Origin: Saccharopolyspora dendranthemae
Lineage (GTDB): Bacteria; Actinomycetota; Actinomycetes; Mycobacteriales; Pseudonocardiaceae
Length of the DNA stretch: 64,000 bases
Assembly (NCBI RefSeq): GCF_007829955.1
Contig: NZ_VIWX01000001.1
Span: 62,001-126,000, forward strand
Direction of reading: 5' to 3'
Numbering within the stretch: the stretch's first letter is position 1; each line of letters opens with the position of its first letter. The position numbers and the translations under genes are program-made. The notes under the pieces are model-generated. The model saw only the letters and a list, made by a program, of their open reading frames with translations. It was not told the origin of the DNA and did not search any database. Positions 54,195 through 62,812 of this stretch are shown in pieces.

Positions 54195-56384
54195 TCACCG
54201 CGCTCGCCGCGGCGCGTCGACGGTGAACGCACCGCGCAGCCGGACGTCGCGGGACGATTCGCCGACGTGGACCCGGTACTCGCCGGGCGCGACGGACCAG
54301 TCCCGCGTCAGCTCGTCCCAGTAGGCCAGGGCGCGGTCGGTGAGGGTGAACTCCACCGACGCCGCGCGTCCCGGTTCGAGGGTGAGCTTCGCGAAGCCCT
54401 TGAGCTGCTGCGGAGGCTGCGGCACGTCCTCGCGCGGGGAGGGCAGGCCGAGGTACAGCTGCGGCACCGCGTGGCCCGCGCGCGAGCCGGTGTTGGTGAC
54501 CACGACGCTCACCCGGTCGCCGCTGATCCGCAGGTCGGAGTAGGCGAAGGAGGTGTAGGACAGGCCGTGGCCGAACGGGAAGGCCGGTTCGATCTCCTGC
54601 GCGTCGTAGTGCCGGTACCCGACGAACACGCCTTCGGTGAAGTGCACGTCCAGGCCCTCGCCCGGGTAGCGAGCGGCATCGCCGGCGGTCGGGGTGTCGT
54701 CGTCGCTGTCCGGGAAGGTCAGCGGGAGCCGGCCGCCGGGGTCGACGTCGCCGAACAGCACCCTGGCGATCGCGGTTCCCGCGTTGGCGCCCGGGTACCA
54801 GGCCTCCAGCAGCGCCCGCGTCCGGTACCGCCACGGGGTGCGCACCGGCCCACCGGTCTCCAGCACCACGACGGTGTTGGCGTTGGCCTCCAGCGCCGCG
54901 TCGATGATCGCGTCCTGGTTCGCCAGCGGGTTGCCGAGCGCGGGCGGTGGGAACTGCGCGATGCCCGAGTCCAGGTCGAGGTTCGGCTTGTCCAGGAACT
55001 CCGACATCATGTCCGAGGCGATCACCACGACGACGTCGGCGTTGCGAGCCGCTTCCGCCGCGGCCGCCGGGGTCTTGCCCGGTTCGTGGACGACGGTGAT
55101 GCCTGCCTCCGCGCCGCGCTGCGCGATGCCCTGCAGCGGTGAGATGTAGCTGTAGGGGGTGGTCGAGGACGAACCACCGCCCTGCACGAACTCGTCGGCG
55201 GCCTCTCCGATCACCGCGATGGTCTTGCCGCGCAGCGCGCTCGGGTCCAGCGGCAGCAGCCCGTCGTTGCGCAGCAGGGTCATGCCCTGCTCGGCGACGT
55301 GCCCGGCGGTCTCGAGGTGAGCCGCCTTGTCGATCTGGCTGTCGTCGTCCGGGTACTCGGCCCGGTCGAAGATGCCGTGCGAGAACATGGTTCGCAGGAT
55401 GCGGCGGACATGTTCGTCCACATCGGACGTCGCGGCCTGTCCCGAGGCCAGCGTGGCGCGGATCGCGGCGGGCGAGTAGACCAAGGCGGGCCAGGGCTCG
55501 AAATCCATGCCGTTGGCCAGCGAGTTGCCGGTCGAGTGCATCGCGGCGTAGTCGGCGATGGTGTAGCCGGTGAAGCCCCACTCGTGCTTGAGCAGGTCGT
55601 TGAGCAGCCACTGGTGCTCGCAGGCGTACTGACCGCCGACCCGGTTGTAGGAGCCCATCACCGCCCCGACGCCCGCTTCGCGGACGGCTGCCTCGAACGG
55701 CGGGAGGTAGATCTCGCGCAGCGTCCGCTCGTCGAGGACGGCGTTGTAGAGCATCCGCGACCCGACGACGCCCAGCTGCCCTTCCTGGGTGTAGGCGGCG
55801 AAGTGCTTGACGCAGACCATGACGCCTTCGGAGTGCGCTCCGGCGGCCCAGCCGACTCCGATGCGCGCGGACAGCAGCGGGTCCTCGCCGAACCCCTCGA
55901 AAGCGCGGCCGGACGTGGGAATCCGCAGCACGTCGACGGTCGGGCCGAACACCACGTCATTGCCCTTGCAGCGCACCTCGTTGGCCACCGTGGCGCCGTA
56001 GGTCTTGGCCAGCTCGGGATCGAACGAGGCCGCCAACGACGCGCCGGAGGGCATCGAGGTACCGCTGCCCTGCCGGGATCCCACGGGACCGTCGCCGTAG
56101 TACACCGGCGGAATCCCGAGCCGATCGACGCCGTGGCCGGTGCCGGTGTGCCCGAATCCGGCGGCACCGGCCAGATCGTCGCCGCCGAGCAGCGAGATCT
56201 TCTCGTCCAGGGTCAGCTCGCGCAGCACCATCGCCGCACGCTGGTCGGGCGAGAGCGCGGGATCGCACCACGCGTGGTCTCCGCAGCGCCCCGGCACGGC
56301 TGCTGCCGTCCCGGTGGGCAGAGCGGTGGCCAATCCGGCCAGTCCGGCAGCGGTCATGAGCGTCCGGCGGTTCACTGGGTGCAT
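54195..56384 (-). CDS. Secreted GH3 family beta-glucosidase
   Basis: 729-aa glycoside hydrolase family 3 enzyme. The N-terminus has a twin-arginine-type signal (NRRTLMTAAGLAGLATALP). The catalytic domain includes YYGDGPVGSRQGSGTSMPSG, KHFAAYTQEGQ (193-203) and the nucleophile Asp278 in GFTGYTIADYAAMHST; the second domain has EGMTLLRNDGLLPL-like QGMTLLRNDGLLPLD and the C-terminal fibronectin-III-like domain follows (VSVVVTNTGSRAG). It splits beta-glucosides outside the cell. Located 70 bases downstream of QuiC in the shikimate block, so it could free quinate/shikimate or phenolic glycosides; that is an inference. Confidence 0.92.
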   Translation of the reverse strand: MHPVNRRTLMTAAGLAGLATALPTGTAAAVPGRCGDHAWCDPALSPDQRAAMVLRELTLDEKISLLGGDDLAGAAGFGHTGTGHGVDRLGIPPVYYGDGPVGSRQGSGTSMPSGASLAASFDPELAKTYGATVANEVRCKGNDVVFGPTVDVLRIPTSGRAFEGFGEDPLLSARIGVGWAAGAHSEGVMVCVKHFAAYTQEGQLGVVGSRMLYNAVLDERTLREIYLPPFEAAVREAGVGAVMGSYNRVGGQYACEHQWLLNDLLKHEWGFTGYTIADYAAMHSTGNSLANGMDFEPWPALVYSPAAIRATLASGQAATSDVDEHVRRILRTMFSHGIFDRAEYPDDDSQIDKAAHLETAGHVAEQGMTLLRNDGLLPLDPSALRGKTIAVIGEAADEFVQGGGSSSTTPYSYISPLQGIAQRGAEAGITVVHEPGKTPAAAAEAARNADVVVVIASDMMSEFLDKPNLDLDSGIAQFPPPALGNPLANQDAIIDAALEANANTVVVLETGGPVRTPWRYRTRALLEAWYPGANAGTAIARVLFGDVDPGGRLPLTFPDSDDDTPTAGDAARYPGEGLDVHFTEGVFVGYRHYDAQEIEPAFPFGHGLSYTSFAYSDLRISGDRVSVVVTNTGSRAGHAVPQLYLGLPSPREDVPQPPQQLKGFAKLTLEPGRAASVEFTLTDRALAYWDELTRDWSVAPGEYRVHVGESSRDVRLRGAFTVDAPRRAR

Positions 56385-56407
56385 CTGGCGCAGGGCCCCT
56401 CTCACTC

Positions 56408-56420
56408 CGTACGTCGTACG
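56408..56420. promoter_or_regulatory. Palindrome CGTACGTCGTACG upstream of the GH3 gene
   Basis: Perfect 13-bp palindrome with a single central base, 24 bases before the GH3 start and between it and the QuiC gene. Likely an operator; the binding protein is unknown. Confidence 0.6.
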
Positions 56421-56454
56421 ATTTGACCCAGTTTCCGCCAGAACTCGCTGTGGA

Positions 56455-58278
56455 TCATCGTCCAGATGCAGTAGTGATCCGCTGCCTCCGGTGCGCGGCC
56501 ATCCGCACCGGCGCGTTGACGACTCCGTAACCGGCGTAGTCGCCGACCCGCTGGACGAGTTCGAGGAACACCCGCGAGCCGAAGAGCTCCGTGAACAGGT
56601 GCAGGAACTCCCCTCCCGCGTCGCGGTCGTAGAGCACCGCGCATCGCCGCAGCGACGCCAGCAGCTCGGGTTCGAGCCCGAAGCGGGCATCGAGGTCGTC
56701 GTAGTAGTTGTCGGGGATGGCCAGCACCGGAGCGCCCGAGGCGCGCAGCTGCTCGGCGGCCGCGAGCACGTCGGTGCAGGAGAAGGCGATGTGCTGCGGG
56801 TCGCGGACGGCCGGTGCCCACTCCCCGCGCCGCACCAGGGTTCCGTTGAGCGCGATGCGGACCGAGCGGCCGGAGTCCACCATCCCGCGGTTGCGGACCA
56901 TGCCGAACGGGGCCGCGTACTCGGTGATCTCCTCCGGTTCCAGGCCGAGCACCGACCGGCAGAACAGCGCGGCCTCGTCGAAGTGGTCGAACGGCTGGGT
57001 CAGCGACACGTGGTCGATGCCGGTGATTCCCAGACCTCCACCCGGTGCCCGGGTGTCGCGGAAGTCGGAGAGCCACCCCTCGGGTGCGGAGGTGTCGCAG
57101 AAGAACACCCCGGTGCCGTCCGGTGCGGCGACCGATGCCAGGCCCGCCTCCTGCGGGTCGTGCTCGCGCGGCAGGATCGGCGAGCTCATCGCCACGGCCC
57201 GGCGGGCGGAGCGCTGCGGATCGGAGCTCTCGACCGCCAGCGCACCGATCTCGGCGGTGTCCGCGGTCGAGGAAGTCGTGTTGATCAGCACTCGCGCGCC
57301 GCCCTGCTCCCAGCGTCGGACGGATTTGCTGCGGTGCTCGCCGGTCTCGGTGAACCCGAGCGCGTCCAGCGCCGCCGCCAGCCCCGTGGCATTCGCGGGG
57401 TCGGCCACGAGCTCGGCGAACGCGTACCCGTCGAGCTCCGGAGCGGGTTCGGCGACCGGGACGCCGAGCTGCTCCTCCAGCAGTCGCAGCGAGCGCATCG
57501 CGTCCACCGCAGCGGGTTTCGGATCGGCCTGCCGGAACACGTCGTTGAACACCTCCAGCGACAGCGGCCCGGTGTAGCCGGCGTCGAGGACGTTGCCGGC
57601 GAAGGCCTTCAGGTCGAACGAGCCCTGTCCCGGGAACAGCCGGTGGTGCCTGCTCCACTGCAGCACGTCCATGTCGAGCTTCGGCGCGTCGGCAAGCTGC
57701 AGGTAGAACAGCTTGTCGCCGGGAATGGTGCGGATCAGCGCAGGGTCTCCGCCGCGGGAGAGCACGTGGAAGGAGTCCAGGCACAGCCCCAGCGCCGGGT
57801 GGTCGGCGCGGCGCACGATCCGCCACGAGTGCTCGTAGGTGTTGACGAAACGACCCCAGGCCAACGCCTCGTAGGCCACTCGCACGCCCCGGTCCTGCGC
57901 GCGCTCGGCCAGCGTCCGCAGCTGCTCGGCGGCCAGCTCGTCGTCGTCGACGGCGTCCGGTGACACCGTCGAGCACACCAGGACCATGTCCGCGCCCAGC
58001 TGCTCCATGACGTCGAACTTGCGCTCGGCGCGGCGCAGGTTGTCGCGCAACCGCGCGGGCGGGACGGCCTCGAAGTCCCGGAACGGCTGGTACAGCTCGA
58101 CCGACAGCCCCAGATCCCGGCAGCGAGCACCGATGGCGGAGGGCGAGGCCGCCGAGGCGATCAGGTCGTTCTCGAAGATCTCCACACCGTCGAAACCGGC
58201 TGCGGCAGCGGCGGCGAGCTTGTCCTCCAGGGTCCCCGACAGGCAGACCGTGGCGATGGACCGTCGTGGCTCAGACAT
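56455..58278 (-). CDS. quiC: 3-dehydroshikimate dehydratase, two-domain QuiC type
   Basis: 607-aa enzyme turning 3-dehydroshikimate into protocatechuate. Residues 1-280 are the xylose-isomerase-like barrel: TVCLSGTLEDKLAAAAAAGFDGVEIFENDL, VAYEALAWGRFVNTYEHSW, LGLCLDSFHVLSRGGDP, LSLEVFNDVFRQADP. Residues 290-607 are a vicinal-oxygen-chelate half like 4-hydroxyphenylpyruvate dioxygenase: GIDHVSLTQPFDHFDE, PQHIAFSCTDVLAAAEQL and LELVQRVGDYAGYG supply His, His and Glu. This is the fused architecture of Pseudomonas QuiC1. ATG 58278 with GGAGGGAG. Overlaps the dehydrogenase stop by 8 nt. Confidence 0.92.
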   Translation of the reverse strand: MSEPRRSIATVCLSGTLEDKLAAAAAAGFDGVEIFENDLIASAASPSAIGARCRDLGLSVELYQPFRDFEAVPPARLRDNLRRAERKFDVMEQLGADMVLVCSTVSPDAVDDDELAAEQLRTLAERAQDRGVRVAYEALAWGRFVNTYEHSWRIVRRADHPALGLCLDSFHVLSRGGDPALIRTIPGDKLFYLQLADAPKLDMDVLQWSRHHRLFPGQGSFDLKAFAGNVLDAGYTGPLSLEVFNDVFRQADPKPAAVDAMRSLRLLEEQLGVPVAEPAPELDGYAFAELVADPANATGLAAALDALGFTETGEHRSKSVRRWEQGGARVLINTTSSTADTAEIGALAVESSDPQRSARRAVAMSSPILPREHDPQEAGLASVAAPDGTGVFFCDTSAPEGWLSDFRDTRAPGGGLGITGIDHVSLTQPFDHFDEAALFCRSVLGLEPEEITEYAAPFGMVRNRGMVDSGRSVRIALNGTLVRRGEWAPAVRDPQHIAFSCTDVLAAAEQLRASGAPVLAIPDNYYDDLDARFGLEPELLASLRRCAVLYDRDAGGEFLHLFTELFGSRVFLELVQRVGDYAGYGVVNAPVRMAAHRRQRITTASGR

Positions 58279-59113
58279 GCGCTCCCTCCAGTTCGGCGAA
58301 GTGCCGCACCATGCGTTCGGCGTTCGGTTCCAGCCCGGTGAACAGGCGCAACGATCCGGCCGCCTGGAACACCGCCATGCCACCGCCGTCGAGCACCCGG
58401 CAGCCGCGTTCGCGCGCGGCGAGGACGAGCCCCGTCTCCAGCGGGCGGTAGACGACGTCGGCGACCCACAACTCGGCCCGCAGCTGGTCGGCGGGCACCG
58501 GGAGTCCGGGATGCGCGGCCATCCCGGTCGGCGTCGCGTGCACCAGACCGTGCGCCTTCGCCAGCTCGTCGGCCAGCCCGCCTCCGACGACCGCGTGCGA
58601 CGGCAGGGAGTCGGCGAGCGCGGCAGCCCGCTCGGCGTCCCTGTCGAGGATGCGCACCTCCCCGGCGCCCAGCCCCAGCAGCGCGTGCGCCACCGCAGCT
58701 CCGGCACCGCCCGCCCCGAGCAGCAGCACCCGCTCAAGCGAGGCGTCGGGCAGGCCGCGCCGGAAGCTGCGGGCGAACCCGGAGTGGTCGGTGTTGTGAC
58801 CGATCGCGCGATGCCCGTCGAAGACCACCGTGTTCACCGCGCCGAGCGCGGCCGCGTCCTCGTCGACCTCGTCGAGCCGTTCCAACACGAGCTGCTTGCA
58901 GGGGTGGGTGATGTTCAGGCCCCGGTATCCCTCGGCGCGGGCTCGGGCCAGCACCTCGCCGACGGCCGCCGGCGGCTCGCCCAGCTCGTCCAGATCCCAC
59001 CGCAGGTAGCGGTAGTCGAGGCCGAGTTCGGCGGCCTCCCGCTCGTGCAGCGCCGGGCTCAGGGACGGGCCGATGCCCGCGCCGATGAGGCCCACCAGGT
59101 AGCCGTCGTGCAC
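58271..59113 (-). CDS. Shikimate/quinate dehydrogenase (AroE-like, catabolic)
   Basis: 280-aa NAD(P)-dependent dehydrogenase of the AroE fold. Substrate residues: GPSLSPALHEREAAEL, NITHPCKQ with the catalytic Lys, and IGHNTDHSGF with the paired Asp. The nucleotide site is LLLGAGGAGAAVAHALLGLGAGEVRILDRD. Its operon with QuiC suggests it oxidises shikimate (or quinate) in catabolism rather than making shikimate. GTG start with GGGGAG 6 nt before it; the operator at 59137 lies just upstream. Confidence 0.92.
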   Translation of the reverse strand: MHDGYLVGLIGAGIGPSLSPALHEREAAELGLDYRYLRWDLDELGEPPAAVGEVLARARAEGYRGLNITHPCKQLVLERLDEVDEDAAALGAVNTVVFDGHRAIGHNTDHSGFARSFRRGLPDASLERVLLLGAGGAGAAVAHALLGLGAGEVRILDRDAERAAALADSLPSHAVVGGGLADELAKAHGLVHATPTGMAAHPGLPVPADQLRAELWVADVVYRPLETGLVLAARERGCRVLDGGGMAVFQAAGSLRLFTGLEPNAERMVRHFAELEGAHV

Positions 59114-59136
59114 TCCGCACTCCCCAATAAGTAACG

Positions 59137-59148
59137 AACTAGCTAGTT
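59137..59148. promoter_or_regulatory. Operator-like palindrome A of the shikimate block
   Basis: AACTAGCTAGTT, a perfect 12-bp palindrome 24 bases before the dehydrogenase start. With the base before it, the word GAACTAGCTAG matches 10 of 11 bases at 59925 upstream of the transporter. Confidence 0.7.
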
Positions 59149-59230
59149 AATAGTACGCACACGACCTCCCCGACCGGAAGGCTTCGTCGACTAGAGTGGC
59201 GCTGAAGTGCAACAACCGCAGGGGAGCATC

Positions 59231-59881
59231 GTGGCCGCACCGACGTCCGACACCGGAGCGATCAAGCAGCGCGACGCCGACCGGACGCGCGCCGAGATCC
59301 TGCGAGTGGCCACCGAGGAGTTCGCCGACAAGGGCTACGCCGGAGCCCGGGTGGACGAGATCGCCGCGCGCACCAGCACCACCAAGCGGATGATCTACTA
59401 CTACTTCTCCAGCAAGGACAAGCTCTACCTCGCGGCGCTGGAGAACGCCTACTCGGTGATCCGCGGCCTGGAGAACGAGGTCGACGTCGATCAGCTCGAA
59501 CCTGCGGAGGCGATCCGCAGGCTGGCCGAGCTGACCTTCGACCACCACGAGTCGCACCCGGACTTCCTGCGACTGGTCAGCATCGAGAACATCCACCGCG
59601 CCGAGCACCTGGCCAAGTCCGAGCTGCTGCCCGGACTGGCCGGACCCGCGGTGGAGGTGCTCGACGGAGTGCTGCGACGCGGACGCGAGAGCGGCCGGTT
59701 CCGCGACGACGTCGACGCGCTGGACGTGCACATGATGATCAGCTCGTTCTGCGTCTTCCGCACCGCCAACCGCTACACGTTCCAGGCGATCTTCGAGCGC
59801 GACCTGCTCGACCCGGAACGCCGCGACCACTACCGGCGGATGCTCGGCGACATGGTGCTCGACTTCTTGTCACGCAGGTGA
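59231..59881 (+). CDS. TetR-family regulator of shikimate/quinate genes
   Basis: 216-aa TetR regulator. Helix-turn-helix: AEILRVATEEFADKGYAGARVDEIAARTSTTKRMIYYYFSSKDKLY. The C-terminal domain (ELTFDHHESHPDFLRLVSIENIHRAEHL) is of the class found with aromatic-acid and shikimate genes. GTG start 59231 with GGGGAG upstream. It sits between divergent catabolic genes and the transporter, with an operator-like word on each side, the expected layout for a local repressor. The inducer could be shikimate, quinate or protocatechuate. Confidence 0.9.
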   Translation: MAAPTSDTGAIKQRDADRTRAEILRVATEEFADKGYAGARVDEIAARTSTTKRMIYYYFSSKDKLYLAALENAYSVIRGLENEVDVDQLEPAEAIRRLAELTFDHHESHPDFLRLVSIENIHRAEHLAKSELLPGLAGPAVEVLDGVLRRGRESGRFRDDVDALDVHMMISSFCVFRTANRYTFQAIFERDLLDPERRDHYRRMLGDMVLDFLSRR

Positions 59882-59890
59882 AATCGGGCC

Positions 59891-59919
59891 TTGACACACG
59901 TTCACGGGCGCTTCACAGT
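59891..59919 (+). promoter_or_regulatory. Promoter of the MFS importer
   Basis: TTGACA (59891-59896) and CACAGT (59914-59919), 17 bases apart, directly before operator B. The -35 is a perfect match. Confidence 0.6.
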
Positions 59920-59924
59920 CTTTG

Positions 59925-59942
59925 GAACTAACTAGATGGTTC
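59925..59942. promoter_or_regulatory. Operator-like site B of the shikimate block
   Basis: GAACTAACTAGATGGTTC, with GAAC/GTTC ends, lying immediately downstream of the -10. Shares GAACTA-A/G-CTAG with site A at 59136. Confidence 0.65.
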
Positions 59943-59985
59943 ATAAGTCACCGCGCAACGGTGCACGGACTCGCTGGAGCTGAAA

Positions 59986-61302
59986 GTGACCGACGGCCCG
60001 AGAGCCACCCGGGGCAAACCGCGCAAGGCGGCCATCGCCGCGTGGATCGGAAGCGCGCTCGAATACTACGACTTCTTCATCTACGGCACCGCCGCCGCGC
60101 TGGTGTTCAAGAAGATCTTCTTCCCGACCTCCGACCCCACGACCGGCACGCTGCTCGCGCTGGCGTCCTTCGGCGTCGGCTACCTGGCGCGGCCGATCGG
60201 CGCGTTCGTCCTCGGCCACATCGGTGACGCCTTCGGCCGCAAGCGGGTCCTGGTCTCCACCGTCCTGCTGATGGGGATCTCCACGGTCCTGGTCGGCTGC
60301 CTGCCCACCTACGACCAGATCGGCGTGGCCGCACCCGCCCTGCTGGTGGCGTTGCGCCTTCTGCAAGGCTTCTCGGCAGCCGGCGAGCAGGCCGGCGCCA
60401 ACTCGATGTCGCTGGAACACGCCCCCGAGCACCGGCGCGCCTACTACACGAGCTTCACGCTCAGCGGCACCCAGGCCGGCCAGATCCTGGCCACCGCGGT
60501 GTTCCTCCCGGTGGCCGCGCTCCCGGAGGAGCACCTGCTCAGCTGGGGCTGGCGAGTGCCGTTCTGGCTCAGCGCGGTCGTCGTGATCGTGGGGCTGGTC
60601 ATCCGCAGCAAGCTCGACGAGACACCGGTGTTCGTCGACGAGGTCGCCCACGCCGAGCAGGAGAGGACTCCCCTCGTCCCGCTGTTCCGCGAGCAGTGGG
60701 CGGACGTCCTCCGCGTCGTCGTGGCCTCGGTGATCTCCGCGGTGAGCACCCTGTTCACCGTCTACGCGCTGAGCTACGCGGTGAACACCGCGGGCTTGGC
60801 GGAAACCCCGATCCTGTGGGTGGGCGTGCTGGCCAACGTCGTTGCGCTGGCGGCGATCCCGCTGTGGGCCGCGCTGTCGGACCGGATCGGCCGCAAACCC
60901 GTGTTCATCGGGGGCTCGGCGGGGTGCGCGGTGTTGATGTTCGGTTACCTGTGGTCGCTGTCGATCGGCAGCTGGGCGCTGATCTTCACCTTCGGAATCC
61001 TGCTCTTCGGCGTCGTCTACAGCGCCACGAACGGGATCTGGCCGGCGTTCTACGGCGAGATGTTCCCGGCGAAGGTGCGGTTGTCGGGCATGGCCGTGGG
61101 AACCCAGATCGGTTTCGCGCTGGCCGGCTTCTCCCCCAGCATCGCCGCGGCGATCGGCGGCGGGCGGGAAGGCTGGATCTACGTCGCCCTGTTCACCGCG
61201 GGTCTCTGCGCTCTCAACATCATCGCGGTCGCCTCCGCTCGCGAAACCCACACCACCGCAACGCCGAACCTGGGCCTGCCCAGAACTCCGGCCGCGGCCT
61301 GA
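59986..61302 (+). CDS. MFS shikimate/quinate:H+ symporter
   Basis: 438-aa transporter of the metabolite:H+ symporter family (ShiA-like). It begins with KAAIAAWIGSALEYYDFFIYGTAAALVFKK, the family mark, then FGVGYLARPIGAFVLGHIGDAFGRKRVL and LLQGFSAAGEQAGANSM. About 12 helices. Start GTG 59986 with GGAG 6 nt before it. It is predicted to bring shikimate or quinate to the AroE-like and QuiC enzymes. A hairpin lies after it and then the insertion sequence. Confidence 0.9.
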   Translation: MTDGPRATRGKPRKAAIAAWIGSALEYYDFFIYGTAAALVFKKIFFPTSDPTTGTLLALASFGVGYLARPIGAFVLGHIGDAFGRKRVLVSTVLLMGISTVLVGCLPTYDQIGVAAPALLVALRLLQGFSAAGEQAGANSMSLEHAPEHRRAYYTSFTLSGTQAGQILATAVFLPVAALPEEHLLSWGWRVPFWLSAVVVIVGLVIRSKLDETPVFVDEVAHAEQERTPLVPLFREQWADVLRVVVASVISAVSTLFTVYALSYAVNTAGLAETPILWVGVLANVVALAAIPLWAALSDRIGRKPVFIGGSAGCAVLMFGYLWSLSIGSWALIFTFGILLFGVVYSATNGIWPAFYGEMFPAKVRLSGMAVGTQIGFALAGFSPSIAAAIGGGREGWIYVALFTAGLCALNIIAVASARETHTTATPNLGLPRTPAAA

Positions 61303-61321
61303 GGAACGGCTCCAGGGGCTG

Positions 61322-61376
61322 ATGCGCGCGGCGGTGCGCTGAGTTCCACACCAGAGGCAACGACCACCGCGCGCAT
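61322..61376. terminator. Long hairpin after the MFS importer
   Basis: ATGCGCGCGGCGGT and ACCACCGCGCGCAT (one mismatch) with 27 bases between, 20 bases after the stop. Possible terminator, though the loop is long. Confidence 0.45.
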
Positions 61377-61425
61377 GAAGAACGACCCCCGGAACACCTC
61401 ATCGGGTGAAAGTTGCAGGAGTGAG

Positions 61426-61487
61426 CCAGTTTTAGTCCAAACCGAGCCATGATCATGTCCTGGGGTTCCCCCGTGGGTCTGGACACC
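61426..61487 (+). repeat. Left terminal inverted repeat of the IS
   Basis: Starts CCAGTTTTAGTCCAAAC, the first 17 bases identical to the complement of the right end. An inner block around GGGGTTCCCCCGTGGG is also identical, with a divergent middle. Confidence 0.9.
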
Positions 61488-61524
61488 CTGATTCTGGGCC
61501 TGCGGGTCTGGGGAGGAGTGTCTT

Positions 61525-61845
61525 TTGGTGACGCGGAGGAAGTCGAAGTTTCGGGAGGAGTTCAAGCGGGACGCGGTGGCGTTGGTGGCTGATTCGGGGC
61601 GCAGTGTGAATCACGTGGCCCGGGAGCTGGGACTCAACGCCGAGACGTTGCGGGTGTGGGTTAGAAAGGCCCGCATGGACACCGAGGAGCCCGATACGGG
61701 CCAGGAGCCGGGCGTGGTGCAACCCAGCGAGGCAGCGAAGGATGTGGAGCTCGCTGAGCTGCGGAAACGGGTGGCCGAGCTGGAAGAGGAACGCGAGATT
61801 CTGCGCACGGCAGCCGCGTATTTCGCCAAGGAGATGGGTCGATGA
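61525..61845 (+). CDS. IS3 transposase OrfA
   Basis: 106-aa helix-turn-helix protein (KFREEFKRDAVALVADSGRSVNHVARELGLNAETLRVWVRKA) with a leucine-zipper-like coil at the end (ELAELRKRVAELEEEREILRTAAAYFAKEM). It binds the terminal repeats. GGAGGAG upstream; GTG at 61528 is an alternative start. Its stop overlaps the OrfB ATG by 4 nt. Confidence 0.93.
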   Translation: MVTRRKSKFREEFKRDAVALVADSGRSVNHVARELGLNAETLRVWVRKARMDTEEPDTGQEPGVVQPSEAAKDVELAELRKRVAELEEEREILRTAAAYFAKEMGR

Positions 61846-62744
61846 CCCTCCGCTACCGGTTCATCTCCGCCCATTCCGGCCGGTGGGCCATCCAGCGGAT
61901 CTGCACTGTCCTGGGACTCTGGCGGTCGGGCTATTATGCCTGGTTGAAGGCTGAATCGGCCCGGCAATCCAAGGTCGGTGAGGATGAGGCCTTGGTGGCG
62001 GAGATCCGCGAGATCCACCACCAACACCACGGCGCTTACGGGGCGCCGAGGATCACGATGGAACTGCGCTCGCGGGGCCGGCTGGTCAACCACAAACGGG
62101 TGGAACGGTTGATGGCCGAGCACGGCATCGTGGGCCGTCACCAGCGGAAATACCAGCGCACCACCCGGCCCGACGCTCAAGCGGCCCCGGCACCGGATTT
62201 GGTGGGCCGGGAATTCACCGCCACCCGGCTGGATGAGAAGTGGTGCGGCGACATCACTTACCTGCCGTTGGGGCGCGGGTATCTGTATTTGGCCACGGTG
62301 ATCGACATGTCCTCGCGCAGGCTCGTGGGCTGGTCACTGGCCGATCACATGACCGCCGGGCTGGTCTGCGACGCACTCGAATCCGCCATCGCTACCCGAG
62401 GTGGGCGGGTCGACGGGGTGGTGTTCCACAGCGACCGCGGCCGGCAATACACCAGCGCCGAATTCGGACATCTCTGCGACCAACACGGCATCCAACGGTC
62501 GATGGGCAGGGTCGGATCCAGCTACGACAACGCCCTGGCCGAATCGTTCTTCGCGACCCTCAAACGCGAACTACTCGCCCCCGGCCGATCGTTCTGGCGC
62601 ACCGAAACCCAAGCACGACAAGACATATTCCGGTGGATCGCCTACTACAACCACCACCGCAGACACTCCGCCCTCGGCCACCACAGCCCCATCCACCACG
62701 AACAACACACCACGACCACTACAGTCGATCTACACGCCGCATAA
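61842..62744 (+). CDS. IS3 transposase OrfB (DDE integrase)
   Basis: 300-aa catalytic subunit. The DDE triad is Asp137 (CGDITYL), Asp198 (HSDRGRQY) and Glu234 (DNALAESFF); the last two are 36 residues apart, the IS3 DD(35)E spacing. AYGAPRITMELRSRGRLVNHKRVERLM is the usual N-terminal domain. It overlaps OrfA by ATGA, so either coupling or a -1 frameshift fusion is possible. Intact, so likely active. Confidence 0.95.
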   Translation: MTLRYRFISAHSGRWAIQRICTVLGLWRSGYYAWLKAESARQSKVGEDEALVAEIREIHHQHHGAYGAPRITMELRSRGRLVNHKRVERLMAEHGIVGRHQRKYQRTTRPDAQAAPAPDLVGREFTATRLDEKWCGDITYLPLGRGYLYLATVIDMSSRRLVGWSLADHMTAGLVCDALESAIATRGGRVDGVVFHSDRGRQYTSAEFGHLCDQHGIQRSMGRVGSSYDNALAESFFATLKRELLAPGRSFWRTETQARQDIFRWIAYYNHHRRHSALGHHSPIHHEQHTTTTTVDLHAA

Positions 62745-62750
62745 AAACCC

Positions 62751-62812
62751 GGTGTCCACCCCCACGGGGGAACCCCAGTCCGAAATGTCGGCTCAGTTTG
62801 GACTAAAACTGG
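62751..62812 (-). repeat. Right terminal inverted repeat of the IS
   Basis: Complement of the left repeat; it begins 6 bases after the OrfB stop. Confidence 0.9.

Larger units (their letters stand above)
61426..62812 (+). mobile_element. IS3-family insertion sequence, complete
   Basis: 1387 bp bounded by 62-bp imperfect terminal inverted repeats (outer 17 bp identical). Contains a two-gene IS3 transposase (OrfA helix-turn-helix, OrfB DDE). Reading frames are intact. I find no 3-4 bp target duplication next to the ends. It sits between the shikimate MFS gene and the sulfonate-binding-protein gene, in intergenic sequence. Confidence 0.9.

Noticed and set aside
61303-61425. A gene broken by the insertion sequence
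   Set aside because: Left flank (61303-61425) is the tail region of the MFS gene with a hairpin, right flank is intergenic; joining the flanks gives no reading frame I recognise.
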